Positions 26,191-35,306 of a stretch of DNA of 64,000 bases are shown piece after piece. The position numbers and the translations under genes were made by a program. The first letter of the stretch is position 1. The number at the start of each line of letters is the position of its first letter. Source of the DNA: Calothrix sp. 336/3 (GTDB taxonomy: Bacteria; Cyanobacteriota; Cyanobacteriia; Cyanobacteriales; Nostocaceae); contig NZ_CP011382.1 of NCBI RefSeq assembly GCF_000734895.2, positions 6,206,491-6,270,490 on the forward strand, in the 5' to 3' direction. A model generated the notes under the pieces. The model had not been told where the DNA came from and did no database searches. It saw only the letters and a program-made list of their open reading frames with translations.

Positions 26191-28725
26191 ATGAGAATTC
26201 ACTGCACAAATCCTCGGTGTCGTTATCCTCACAATGAGTTTTCAGGAGATTTACGGACTTCTCAACAGACTCCTGGGTTGCAGAGATATTGCCAAAGTTG
26301 CGGGATGCGGTTAATTCTCAATCAACGTTACCTACCTTTAGAGGAAATTGGTAGGGGTGGATTTGGTAGAACCTTTCGCGCTCAGGATTTGGTGTTTGGG
26401 CGAGAGTGTGCTGTAAAATTGCTCCATCCTCAAAGTTCCCTGACGGAATCAGAAATTTTCTCTGTACAAACATCCTTTGAAAAAGGTGCCAAAATTTTAT
26501 GTAATCTCAAGCATTCCCAAATCCCTACGGTATATGATTTTTTTAGTTTACCAGTACCTGATGAACCGTGGGAAACTCCCCAGGAAAACCAAGTTAGACA
26601 AAAGTTATTTTATTTGGTGCAGGAATATGTTCCAGGGATTACCCTGATGCAAGAGCTTGGGGATAAAAGGCGATTTTCCCAGTCGGAAGTTTTAGAATTT
26701 TTGCATTCTATGCTTCAGGTGATGAAATATACTCATAAGCAAGGTGTTATTCACAGAGATATCAAGCCTGCAAATATTATTCGTCGTAATTGTACTGATA
26801 AAATGCTGTATTTAATTGATTTTGATACAGCTATTAAACGGGAACTAGAGCCAGGAATTGCTGTAAATCAGTCAATTGCCATTGGTACGAGGGGATATGC
26901 ACCTCCAGAGCAGTTGGATGGAGAGGATATCAGTGCTTCCGCAGATTTATATGCTTTAGCTGCTACCTGTATTCATTTATTGACGGGTAGACATCCAGAG
27001 GAAATACGTCAAGCAACTCATCCGAAAAGACTTAATGGTGTATGGAGAAGATACTGTACTGATGTTGGCGATCGCCTAGGTGAAATACTAGACAGAATGT
27101 TATCTTTAAGACCATCTGATAGGTATCAGTCTGCGGATGATGTGCTTGCTGTTTTGGGTGGTGGTACAATACTACCCCCAATAGATTTTTTACCGATAGA
27201 ATCTACTCTTCCACAAAGAGATATTACCGAACCCCCTTCCGAATCAAAATCAAGAAACAAGATTCCTAAATCGACATCAAAAAATAAGATTTTCAAGTGG
27301 CGTTGGATAATTCTCGCTATTACTGCTTGCTTTCTTTCAATAATAGTCTATTCTGGCAAAGACTCTTTACAAAACATATTCTTCGTTGGGAATAAACCTA
27401 ATCTTACTCGCTGCATTGATGACGATAAATTTAGTTGCGGAGAGAAAAGATTAATCGCGGCGAAAAATAGCATTGATATCACAGATAAACAACTATTTGA
27501 TGATGGAGTCAAAGCGTTTCAAGAGGGACGATATTCCGATGCGGTGAATAAATTTAGTCAATATTTAGAACAACAACCTAATGAACCAGAAGCTAGAATC
27601 TATCTGAATAATGCCAAAGCTATATTATATAATCCCCAGATTTTAAAATTAGGGGTGTGTGTACCTATTTTTAGTGATGGAATTAGTCGTAATTCTAAGG
27701 ATGGTGTCACAGAGCAAATTCTTCGGGGAGTCGCTTTAGCACAGGAACAAATTAACCGAGATAGCATCCAAGGGCAAAAACTATTTCTACAAATTTGTAA
27801 CGACCGAAATAAAATGAGACAAGCGAAAATAGTCGCAAGAAAAATAGTTGATGATGGCAGTATTCTCGGTGTGATTGGTCATTACAGTAGTGATACTACC
27901 CTAGCAGCAAATCAGGTTTATCATCAAGAAATTATTTCTGTTTCTCCCTCTAGTACGGCAGTTAGAGGTGAAAATTTTCTTTTACAAAACGATAATTTAC
28001 GTGTTTATCCCCCTGCCGATTTAACAACATCAAAACTAGTTGATTATATCAGTAGTCAAAGAATCAAGAAAGCGGCAATTATCTATGAGAAAGGTAAATC
28101 TTTCCCGGAATCAATGCGGCAAACATTTCGTGATAACTTTAAAAAGCAAGGTGGTCAAATTGTCGAAGACTGTAATATTTCTGATAGAACAAATAATATC
28201 TCAAAATGTGTCGCCAAAGCCAAACAGAGACAAGCTGAAGTGGTGTTGATTGCAATTATGAATGAGAGTGCAGAGGAAGAAGTCTCAGAAATTTTTAGAA
28301 ATGCTGGAAATATCCGATTCCTCTCAGGCAGTACTCTGTATACTAGAAATATTCGTAATCTGCCCGATGGGAAAGCAATCATTGCCATCCCTTGGCATAG
28401 AAGTATAGATGAAAATAACCTTTCCCCCTTTGAGGAAGAATCTAAATCTCTGTGGGGAACTAGATATGTTGATATTTTAGCTGTGGTGGGATACGATGCT
28501 ACCCAAACTATCATTCAAGGGTTGAAAAATATTCAGGGTGATATTACCCGTGAAAAGCTTTATCAAGAGTTGAGAGAGACTGATACTTTCTCTGCTAAAT
28601 CTGCTATCGAAAATGTCAAAATTCAATTTAATGAAAGTGGCGATCGCCTAGTGAATGACAGTAACAAGGATAAGCTGATGTTTCTTGTGACACCAAAAAA
28701 TGGCGAGTTTGTACCTATTCCGTAA
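26191..28725 (+). CDS. Transmembrane Ser/Thr kinase fused to an ABC-type substrate-binding (receptor) domain
   Basis: 844 residues, apparently one-component transmembrane signalling. A zinc-ribbon-like N-terminus has Cys5, Cys10, Cys34 and Cys37. The kinase domain (about 50-320) has EIGRGGFGRTF, ECAVKLL with the ATP lysine, and HRDIKPANI. Its metal motif reads DFD instead of DFG, though the Mg-binding Asp is kept. One membrane helix lies near 370-388, then a short TPR-like pair (about 435-480). The C-terminal Peripla_BP_6 (LivK-type) domain from about 487 begins LKLGVCVPIFSDG. Topology puts the kinase inside and the ligand-binding domain in the periplasm. The ligand (amino acid or amide) is inference. 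Confidence 0.93.
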   Translation: MRIHCTNPRCRYPHNEFSGDLRTSQQTPGLQRYCQSCGMRLILNQRYLPLEEIGRGGFGRTFRAQDLVFGRECAVKLLHPQSSLTESEIFSVQTSFEKGAKILCNLKHSQIPTVYDFFSLPVPDEPWETPQENQVRQKLFYLVQEYVPGITLMQELGDKRRFSQSEVLEFLHSMLQVMKYTHKQGVIHRDIKPANIIRRNCTDKMLYLIDFDTAIKRELEPGIAVNQSIAIGTRGYAPPEQLDGEDISASADLYALAATCIHLLTGRHPEEIRQATHPKRLNGVWRRYCTDVGDRLGEILDRMLSLRPSDRYQSADDVLAVLGGGTILPPIDFLPIESTLPQRDITEPPSESKSRNKIPKSTSKNKIFKWRWIILAITACFLSIIVYSGKDSLQNIFFVGNKPNLTRCIDDDKFSCGEKRLIAAKNSIDITDKQLFDDGVKAFQEGRYSDAVNKFSQYLEQQPNEPEARIYLNNAKAILYNPQILKLGVCVPIFSDGISRNSKDGVTEQILRGVALAQEQINRDSIQGQKLFLQICNDRNKMRQAKIVARKIVDDGSILGVIGHYSSDTTLAANQVYHQEIISVSPSSTAVRGENFLLQNDNLRVYPPADLTTSKLVDYISSQRIKKAAIIYEKGKSFPESMRQTFRDNFKKQGGQIVEDCNISDRTNNISKCVAKAKQRQAEVVLIAIMNESAEEEVSEIFRNAGNIRFLSGSTLYTRNIRNLPDGKAIIAIPWHRSIDENNLSPFEEESKSLWGTRYVDILAVVGYDATQTIIQGLKNIQGDITREKLYQELRETDTFSAKSAIENVKIQFNESGDRLVNDSNKDKLMFLVTPKNGEFVPIP

Positions 28726-29206
28726 TATCAGGTTCTGGCAACCAGGAATCATCTAAAACTTGCTCTAGGGAAGCAATCGGGTTTACAGGGAATTTGTCTA
28801 GGGGTATTTGAGAGCGATCGCTTGCTACTGCTCTTGCTTGTTGGTAGCACTCATCAAAAATTTCTAAAATGTAAGGTTGTAAACTGGGACTATCCTTAAG
28901 TCCATCCTTAATTTCTTGACGAAAGGTTCTTATTTCTGCTTGCCAATGTCCTTGATTCCTTTCTCTTTCCTGCTGCCAATATTTCAACTTTAACATATGC
29001 TCTAGCAACCGAATTAAATAACTTTTTATCGCTCGCTTTTCCCGTTTACCCATACTTTCTAACTCTACAATCAAATTCTCTATATCAACTGAGTCAAAAT
29101 GGGCAGCTTGCAGCTTATTAATCGTTGTTCTGAGCCAAAGATAATAATCTTTCTCGTACAAACTTTTGATTGCTAAATCTGTAGGTATTAACATCATACA
29201 TCCCAA
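28715..29206 (-). CDS. DUF29 family protein
   Basis: 163 residues, helical. Family signature: YEKDYYLWLRTTINKLQ, then DIENLIVELESMGKREKRAIKSYL and LLEHMLKLKYW, with QGHWQAEIRTFRQEI following. DUF29 proteins are multiplied in cyanobacteria and of unknown function. Several nearby methionines (residues 1, 4, 5) are possible starts. It follows the dnaE-N gene by four bases on the same strand, so it is probably co-transcribed with it. Its 3' end overlaps the end of the convergent kinase gene by 11 bases. Confidence 0.88.
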   Translation of the reverse strand: MGCMMLIPTDLAIKSLYEKDYYLWLRTTINKLQAAHFDSVDIENLIVELESMGKREKRAIKSYLIRLLEHMLKLKYWQQERERNQGHWQAEIRTFRQEIKDGLKDSPSLQPYILEIFDECYQQARAVASDRSQIPLDKFPVNPIASLEQVLDDSWLPEPDITE

Positions 29207-29210
29207 TTCT

Positions 29211-31850
29211 TTAAATATTATCCAAGTTAGTCACCTGTAATAAATCTAAACCGCGCTCAAATATCTCATCAATCGGTAACATTTGTCCGTCGGTAGTCAT
29301 AAATTTATGGTCTTTAGTTGCCCGAATCACACTACCATCTTCTAAACCATACTCATAGATTTGCTGCTGTCCACGATGATGCCATTGGGCAATGGGTTGA
29401 CTATAGATATTACCATGATTATCTACAGTTAACACCGTACATTCCAGACGCTTTTCGACAATTTCACCAATAGGTAAAAACCCATATTCTACGGTAAAAA
29501 TTTCTGTATCATAGCTCAAGCAGTATTCCGCAAACTTCAACATATCGTCGAATAATTTTTCGGCAATCTGTTTTTTCACACCATTTTTTGTCGAACCATC
29601 AATAAATTTTTCCTGCTGTTTCTGCATCTCCGAAACTTTCTTTTTACCCATTGCTCGACGCAGCAAATCAGCTTGTCCTAGGGAATAACCAGCCAAATCT
29701 TGAGCAATTTTCATAATTTGCTCTTGATAAACCATAATCCCATAGGTTTCATTCAAAATAGATTCGAGTAAACTATGCTCATACTCAATCTCTTCCCGAC
29801 CATGTTTTCTATTAATAAATTTAGGAATCAAACCTGCATCCAGGGGTCCTGGTCGATAGAGAGCGAGAATGGAAGAAATATCTTCAATGTTTGAGGGTTT
29901 CAAATCTCGCACAATTTGCCGCATCCCGGAAGATTCTAGTTGAAAGACTCCCTCTAATTCACCCTTTTCTAATAATCGATAGGTAGCTTGCACATCCTTC
30001 GGTAAATTTGCATATTCCCCCTTCGCTAGAATTTTTTGTGCTTTTCTTTCCTGACTGGTAATTTCGTAGGGGTCAAGTTTAAAACCATGCTTAGGATTCT
30101 TTTCAATTAAATCGATGGTTTTTTGAATCATGGTGAGATTTCTTAATCCCAAAAAGTCCATTTTCAACAAACCTAAGGATTCTAAATCCTCCATAAAATA
30201 TTGAGTAATTACAGAACCATCATTATTTTTCTGTAAGGGAACAATTTCATCCAAGGGGTCAGCAGAAATTACCACACCCGCAGCATGAACACCGAAGGTT
30301 TTATTTGTTCCTTCAATGCGCATTGCCATATCTACCCAGTGACGTACCTTAGGGTCATTATCGTATCTTTCCTTAAATTCTGCTTCTGGGGTATCATCGG
30401 AAATCATCACCTTTAATTTGGCAGGTTTACCCCGTGAAACGGGAATTAATTTCGCCATTTTATCTGATTCCCCGTAGGGAATATCTAATACCCGCGCCAC
30501 ATCTTTGAGGACTGATTTCGATGTTAAACGGTTGAAAGTAATAATTTGGGCAACCCGTTCTTTGCCATATTTTTGTGTGACATAATCAATCACTTTATCC
30601 CGTTGCTCAATACAGAAATCTGTATCAATATCTGGCATTGATTTACGTTCGGGGTTGAGAAATCTTTCAAATAATAAACCGTGGTGTACGGGGTCAATAT
30701 TAGTAATTCCCATGGTATAAGCAACTAGGGAACCTGCTGCGGAACCTCGACCGGGACCCACAGGAATATTATTGTCACGAGCAAATTTGATGTAGTCCCA
30801 CACAACTAAAAAGTAGGTGGAAAATCCCATTTGCTGAATCATTTTTAATTCATATTCTAGCCTTTCTTTGTAGGTAGAATCGATTTCATGACGGGATTTA
30901 CGATTGAGTTTTTGTAATAGTCCGTCCCAGGAAACCTCTTCCACATAAGTATCTGCTGTATGACCTGGGGGAATAGGGTAATTGGGTATTCTTGGTTCCC
31001 CCATAATACTATAGGGTTCGATTTTTTCGGCAACTTCTAAGGTCGTATTAATTGCCGATTCGATAATATCTTCTGGTAAATGGTCACGAAATAACATCCG
31101 CATTTCATCAGCAGATTTTAAATATTCCGTACCGCTATAACGCATCCGATTTTCTTCAAATACCTTCTTTCCTGTTTGAATACAAAGTAATGCGTCGTGG
31201 GCTTCTACGTCATAGCAAGATGTATAATGGGAATCGTTGGTGGCAATAAATTTAATATCTAATTCTTGGGCAATTTTTATAATTTCGACATTGACAATTC
31301 TATCTTCCTGGGAACCGTGGTCTTGAATTTCTAAATAATAGTCATCTCCAAAAATATCTTTATACCATTTTGCAACTTTCCTCGCAGCATCAACCCTACC
31401 ACTCAGAATTGCTTGGGGAACTTCACCACCCAAACAAGCACTAGTGACAATTAATCCTTCGCTATACTGTTTAAGTAGGTCTTTATTAATGCAAGGACGG
31501 GAAAAAATACCTTTACCTTGGACACCCTCTAAGTGAGATGTTGTAGTTAATTTAACTAGATTTTTGTAGCCCTGAGTATTTTTAGCGAGGACAACTTGAT
31601 GGTAACGGGGACGACGTTCTTGTTTACCAATGTCTCCGTTAATTAAATACATTTCGTTGCCAATTATGGGTTTGACATTTTTGCTACGACAGATTTTTAT
31701 CAGTTCGATCGCCCCATACATGACACCATGATCTGTGATGGCGATCGCCTTAATTCCCAGTTCAATTGCTCGATCCACCAAAGCGGGTAATTGGGAAGCA
31801 CCATCTAGCAAACTATAATCACTATGGATATGTAAAGGCACAAAAGACAT
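29211..31850 (-). CDS. dnaE-N: DNA polymerase III alpha subunit, N-terminal half with split-intein N-fragment
   Basis: Replicative polymerase catalytic subunit, N-terminal part (extein residues 1-776), fused to a 103-residue N-intein. It has an N-terminal PHP domain (FVPLHIHSDYSLLDGASQL, ITDHGVMYG), GPGRGSAAGSLVAY, and the palm catalytic MPDIDTDF near residue 400. The extein ends MLKFAEY just before intein Cys777. As in other cyanobacteria the C-terminal half must come from a separate dnaE-C gene with the C-intein; it is not in this window. Full polymerase forms by protein trans-splicing. The ATG at 31850 gives the standard MSFVPLHIHS start. Confidence 0.97.
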   Translation of the reverse strand: MSFVPLHIHSDYSLLDGASQLPALVDRAIELGIKAIAITDHGVMYGAIELIKICRSKNVKPIIGNEMYLINGDIGKQERRPRYHQVVLAKNTQGYKNLVKLTTTSHLEGVQGKGIFSRPCINKDLLKQYSEGLIVTSACLGGEVPQAILSGRVDAARKVAKWYKDIFGDDYYLEIQDHGSQEDRIVNVEIIKIAQELDIKFIATNDSHYTSCYDVEAHDALLCIQTGKKVFEENRMRYSGTEYLKSADEMRMLFRDHLPEDIIESAINTTLEVAEKIEPYSIMGEPRIPNYPIPPGHTADTYVEEVSWDGLLQKLNRKSRHEIDSTYKERLEYELKMIQQMGFSTYFLVVWDYIKFARDNNIPVGPGRGSAAGSLVAYTMGITNIDPVHHGLLFERFLNPERKSMPDIDTDFCIEQRDKVIDYVTQKYGKERVAQIITFNRLTSKSVLKDVARVLDIPYGESDKMAKLIPVSRGKPAKLKVMISDDTPEAEFKERYDNDPKVRHWVDMAMRIEGTNKTFGVHAAGVVISADPLDEIVPLQKNNDGSVITQYFMEDLESLGLLKMDFLGLRNLTMIQKTIDLIEKNPKHGFKLDPYEITSQERKAQKILAKGEYANLPKDVQATYRLLEKGELEGVFQLESSGMRQIVRDLKPSNIEDISSILALYRPGPLDAGLIPKFINRKHGREEIEYEHSLLESILNETYGIMVYQEQIMKIAQDLAGYSLGQADLLRRAMGKKKVSEMQKQQEKFIDGSTKNGVKKQIAEKLFDDMLKFAEYCLSYDTEIFTVEYGFLPIGEIVEKRLECTVLTVDNHGNIYSQPIAQWHHRGQQQIYEYGLEDGSVIRATKDHKFMTTDGQMLPIDEIFERGLDLLQVTNLDNI
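29214..29522 (-). other. DnaE split intein, N-fragment coding region
   Basis: 103 codons from Cys (CLSYDTEIFTVEYGFLPIG) through the TxxH-containing ATKDHKFMT to QMLPIDEIFERGLDLLQV, then a stop. The sequence is close to the fast-splicing Nostoc DnaE intein type. Differences from it include FTVEYGF and a VTNLDNI end. Confidence 0.96.
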
Positions 31851-32077
31851 ACAGTCACCAAAAAGTCAGTTTTTAACTCAACAAAAATCAAAATTGCCTG
31901 AATTTAAGACCAGTTACCAGTCACTTTTTTAACTCCGTATTGATTGAGAACGGATGCACCTATTAATTATGCAACGACTAGCCCGATTTTATGGAAATAG
32001 AATCAAAAGCTACTGCAAAATATAATTACTTAGGTTTAAATTCTCATCAATAAATAATAAGATTCTGAGATAAAAAT

Positions 32078-33394
32078 ATGTTAAGTATTCCCCTGACGCG
32101 ATCGCTACCCCGCTCGCCACAAATTATTACACCTTTACCAGGAAAACGCGCCCAGGAATTAGTCGAACGCGATCGCGCAGTCACCTCCCCTTCCTATACC
32201 CGTGATTATCCCCTAGTAGTGGCAAGGGGTGAGGGGTGCATGGTAGAAGATGTGGATGGTAATGTATTTTTAGATATGACCGCAGGTATAGCCGTTACAG
32301 CTACCGGACACGCCCACCCCCAGGTAGTGGAAGCAATTCAGGCTCAGGCTGCTAATTTAATACATATGTCCGGAACTGATTTTTATTACGAGCCGATGGT
32401 GGAATTTGCGGAGATGCTCGCAGATCGTACCCCCTTTCCCCATGGTGCGAAGGTATTTTTTACCAACTCCGGGGCAGAATCCAACGAAGGTGCAATGAAG
32501 CTGGCAAGATATTATACCGGACGTTCCCAAATGATTGCCTTTCTCGGCGGCTTCCACGGGCGTACATACGGGGCAATGTCCCTGACTGGCTCCAAGGCAG
32601 TTCAGAGAAAAGGCTTTGGTTCCTTGGTGCCTGGTATTACTCATATACCCTACGGTAATCACGCAAGTTTAGATTACTTAGAAAATCAGTTATTTCCGGC
32701 AATGTTGCCACCCCAGGAAGTCGCAGCGATTGTGGTAGAAGCGATTCAAGGGGAAGGAGGGTATATTGTACCCACCCCAGGTTTCTTACAAAGGATTCGA
32801 GAAATTTGCGATCGCCACGGTATTTTGATGGTAGTTGATGAAGTGCAATCAGGAATGGGACGTACAGGTAAATTATTTGCCATCGAACATTGGGGAATCA
32901 TGCCGGATATTATCACCACAGCTAAGGGAATTGCCAGTGGTTTACCCCTCGGTGCAATTTTGGCACGTCCGGAAATCATGACATGGCAACCGGGTTCCCA
33001 TGCTACCACCTTTGGCGGTAATCCCATCGCCTGTGCTGCCGGAATTGCCACCCTGAAACTTCTAGAAAATGGTTTGATGGCAAACGCTACCAAGATGGGA
33101 GAATTCCTGCAAACAAGGTTAGGAGAGTTACAGGGAATCTTTCCCAGGGTTTCCCCCTCACGGGGTAAAGGATTGATGGTTGCAGTGGATTTGTGGGATG
33201 AGTCAGGGGAATTAGATAGTACATTGCGCGATCGCGTACTTCAAGAAGCATTTCAACGGGGTTTGTTACTCCTCGGTTGTGGGAAAGCTGCCATTCGTTT
33301 TTGCCCTCCCCTAGTCATTGACAGTGAACAGATAGATATTGCAGTGGATATTCTCAAAGATATCTTAGCTAAGGTAACTCCACAGCATGATTGA
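32078..33394 (+). CDS. Class III aminotransferase (acetylornithine/GABA aminotransferase family)
   Basis: 438 residues. PLP enzyme of fold type I: FFTNSGAESNEGAMKLAR, GFHGRTYGAMSLTGSK, the cofactor Asp in MVVDEVQSGMGRTG, and the Schiff-base Lys283 in TTAKGIASGLPLGA. The length and N-terminal extension (PGKRAQELVERDRAV) match the acetylornithine-aminotransferase-like group often assigned to 4-aminobutyrate or omega-amino-acid transamination. The precise amino donor cannot be read from sequence. It is divergent from dnaE-N across a 227-base spacer, with no co-directional partner. Confidence 0.88.
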   Translation: MLSIPLTRSLPRSPQIITPLPGKRAQELVERDRAVTSPSYTRDYPLVVARGEGCMVEDVDGNVFLDMTAGIAVTATGHAHPQVVEAIQAQAANLIHMSGTDFYYEPMVEFAEMLADRTPFPHGAKVFFTNSGAESNEGAMKLARYYTGRSQMIAFLGGFHGRTYGAMSLTGSKAVQRKGFGSLVPGITHIPYGNHASLDYLENQLFPAMLPPQEVAAIVVEAIQGEGGYIVPTPGFLQRIREICDRHGILMVVDEVQSGMGRTGKLFAIEHWGIMPDIITTAKGIASGLPLGAILARPEIMTWQPGSHATTFGGNPIACAAGIATLKLLENGLMANATKMGEFLQTRLGELQGIFPRVSPSRGKGLMVAVDLWDESGELDSTLRDRVLQEAFQRGLLLLGCGKAAIRFCPPLVIDSEQIDIAVDILKDILAKVTPQHD

Positions 33395-33505
33395 TCCAAA
33401 AGTTGTGATTGTGGTGTCTGAAAGACTTAGTAATCCCAAGATTTTGCGGTTGCTTAACTTCCCTCGCAATGACAAGTGCTTGAGCGGACATGATAGGGCA
33501 AACTA

Positions 33506-34171
33506 CTACCGATCGGAAGCCAATTTGTCAGCAATTCTCGTGGTTTCCGGTAGACGGTACTTAGGAGTACAACGCAAAACATAGGCGATCGCTGTTGCTA
33601 AACTGATACGATGACCAATAGAAATATATAGAGGTTTCACCCCCACTCTCGTCCGTAAAACTGCACCAATGGTTTCAGAATTATGTATCAAAGGTTGCCA
33701 ACTTCCTCGCGATTCCGGCAACTCCCCATGACTACCAATAAACAAAGACTTAGCCACACCAATCGTCGGTAAATTCAAAATCACACCCAAATGGCAAGCA
33801 ATGCCAAATCTCCGAGGGTGGGCAATCCCTTGACCATCACACAGGATAATATCTGGTATAGTTTGTATCTTTTCTAATGCATCTAATACCGCCGGAATTT
33901 CTCGAAAAGATAGAAAACCTGGAATATAGGGGAAAGAAGTAGGACGATAGGCAATCTGAGTTTCCACTACCTCTAAATCAGGAAAACTTAAAACAGCCAC
34001 CGCAGCCCGACTAATTGTACCATCAGCCTCAAAACCCATATCTACCCCAGCCACATATTTTACAGGTTCGGTGAATTGATCAGTTGTAATCACCTCTGCT
34101 TGCAGCTGCTTTTGGATGGTTTTAGCATCCTCCAAACTCAAATCCCAGTCATGACGTTGATGGATTTTCAT
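33506..34171 (-). CDS. nfi: Endonuclease V (deoxyinosine 3'-endonuclease)
   Basis: 221 residues. DNA repair nuclease cutting one phosphodiester 3' of deaminated adenine (inosine). Core motifs: VAGVDMGFEADG with the metal-binding Asp, YIPGFLSFREIPAVL, and ILCDGQGIAHPRRFGIACHLGV, then GVAKSLFIG. It is full length. It is convergent with the aminotransferase gene and is the last gene before the CRISPR array; endonuclease V is not a cas gene. The stop region overlaps a stretch of weak direct repeats near 33412-33500. Confidence 0.96.
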   Translation of the reverse strand: MKIHQRHDWDLSLEDAKTIQKQLQAEVITTDQFTEPVKYVAGVDMGFEADGTISRAAVAVLSFPDLEVVETQIAYRPTSFPYIPGFLSFREIPAVLDALEKIQTIPDIILCDGQGIAHPRRFGIACHLGVILNLPTIGVAKSLFIGSHGELPESRGSWQPLIHNSETIGAVLRTRVGVKPLYISIGHRISLATAIAYVLRCTPKYRLPETTRIADKLASDR

Positions 34172-34255
34172 ATAATACCGCTTCGGACAGGTACTGGTTT
34201 AGACATTAACCAGGACTATTTCTAAGATACTCACTCTTGTAAGCGATTGATAGCC

Positions 34256-34668
34256 GTACCCGTCCCCTTGCGGGGTTATGGGGGTCTAAAACTATGCTTA
34301 TTCTGCTGTAGTAATATTCATACTTGAGTTTCCGTCCCCTTGCGGGGTTATGGGGGTCTAAAACCGGGCGAAAAAATGCACAGCAAATGGTCCAAATACA
34401 TTTTTTTCCGTCCCCTTGCGGGGTTATGGGGGTCTAAAACGATCGCCTCCCACCCAATAAGAGTAGCATTCAATTTCGTTTCCGTCCCCTTGCGGGGTTA
34501 TGGGGGTCTAAAACCGCGATGATCGTTCCCCGCTCCCTTGAGTTGTGGTTGTTCGTGTTTCCGTCCCCTTGCGGGGTTATGGGGGTCTAAAACGCAAACC
34601 AGTCAGATTGAAAACTCTCGTATTCCTTCCGGTTTCCGTCCCCTTGCGGGGTTATGGGGGTCTAAAAC
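34256..34668 (-). CRISPR. CRISPR array, six 37-nt repeats and five spacers
   Basis: Repeats at 34256, 34328, 34404, 34478, 34557 and 34632, each 37 nt. Spacers are 35, 39, 37, 42 and 38 nt. On the minus strand each repeat starts GTTTTAGACCCCCATAAC, has a CCCCGCAAGGGG hairpin and ends ACGGAAAC, the 3' end usual for cyanobacterial type I/III repeats. That orientation fits the degenerate copy at 34256 (two changes near its 5' end on +) being leader-distal. The leader would then lie at 34669 onward. No cas gene occurs in the window, so the array depends on Cas proteins encoded elsewhere. Confidence 0.96.
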
Positions 34669-35306
34669 CCTACCCATTGGAAACCGTTGATATATTTAGT
34701 TTTCAAGGTACAGTTGCGCCGATGTACGGAGGTAGTGACGTAATTTAGAAATACAGTACACATTTCCAAAACCATATAGCGGCAAAAAATGCTTCTACAG
34801 ATAATATTATCGCAAAACAGTCACGAGTCAACCGAAAAAATATTACTTTTCTTTAACTAGCGCAACTTTGCTCTTTCCTTATCTTCCTAGCTCTGCGCGA
34901 CATTTTGGCAGGAAAGTTTACAATCATTTACAATCGCCAAAAAGCAGATGTGAAAGCACTTTTAGCCCCCACATCCAGGAAGAATTGCCAATACGACTTG
35001 TTACAAAAATAAATAATTGGGTGATTCCTAGGGTTTATCGCTTCCGTATACCCGCACCTTCCGTCTTCGCTGACTTTGAGTCCCAAAATCGGCATAGTTT
35101 AGCGATCGCGCTTTGCGCGGCTCCCCTTGGGAGCATCGCTTTAGCGGAGCGTAGCTCTATCACCCATCAAGATTGTCATAGTTTGGCGATAGGCTTCCAG
35201 CCCCCCACATCTATATTATTTAACCTTCCCCCTTCCCCCTTCTGCTTCCTTCGCATAATATGATGAACGTCAATTATGTCAAATTACACCTTACCCCGAT
35301 AGAATC
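34669..35306. other. Putative CRISPR leader and repeat-bearing spacer
   Basis: 34669-34870 is AT-rich and is the likely minus-strand leader and promoter of the array. 35101-35165 holds GCGATCGC/GGAGCGTAGCTCTAT-type interspersed repeats. The open frame at 34868-35263 runs through these repeats and is not supported as a gene. Confidence 0.55.
35132..35163 (+). repeat. Interspersed GGAGCGTAGCTC-type repeat
   Basis: GCATCGCTTTAGCGGAGCGT followed by AGCTCTATCAC. Same family as 5632-5669 (inside nrdJ), 7897-7937 and 62505-62565. Confidence 0.7.

Noticed and set aside
25974..26237. Open frame overlapping the kinase start
   Set aside because: It begins in a palindromic repeat and overlaps the well-supported kinase start in a different frame.
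33506..34171. Endonuclease V as a CRISPR-associated gene
   Set aside because: It is a common repair enzyme; only proximity suggests a link with the array.
34340..34748. Two open frames across the CRISPR repeats
   Set aside because: They arise because the 37-base repeat has no stop in one frame; repeated peptide units mirror the array.
34868..35263. 131-residue open frame downstream of the CRISPR array
   Set aside because: It runs through interspersed GCGATCGC-type repeats, has no ribosome binding site and no recognisable protein features.
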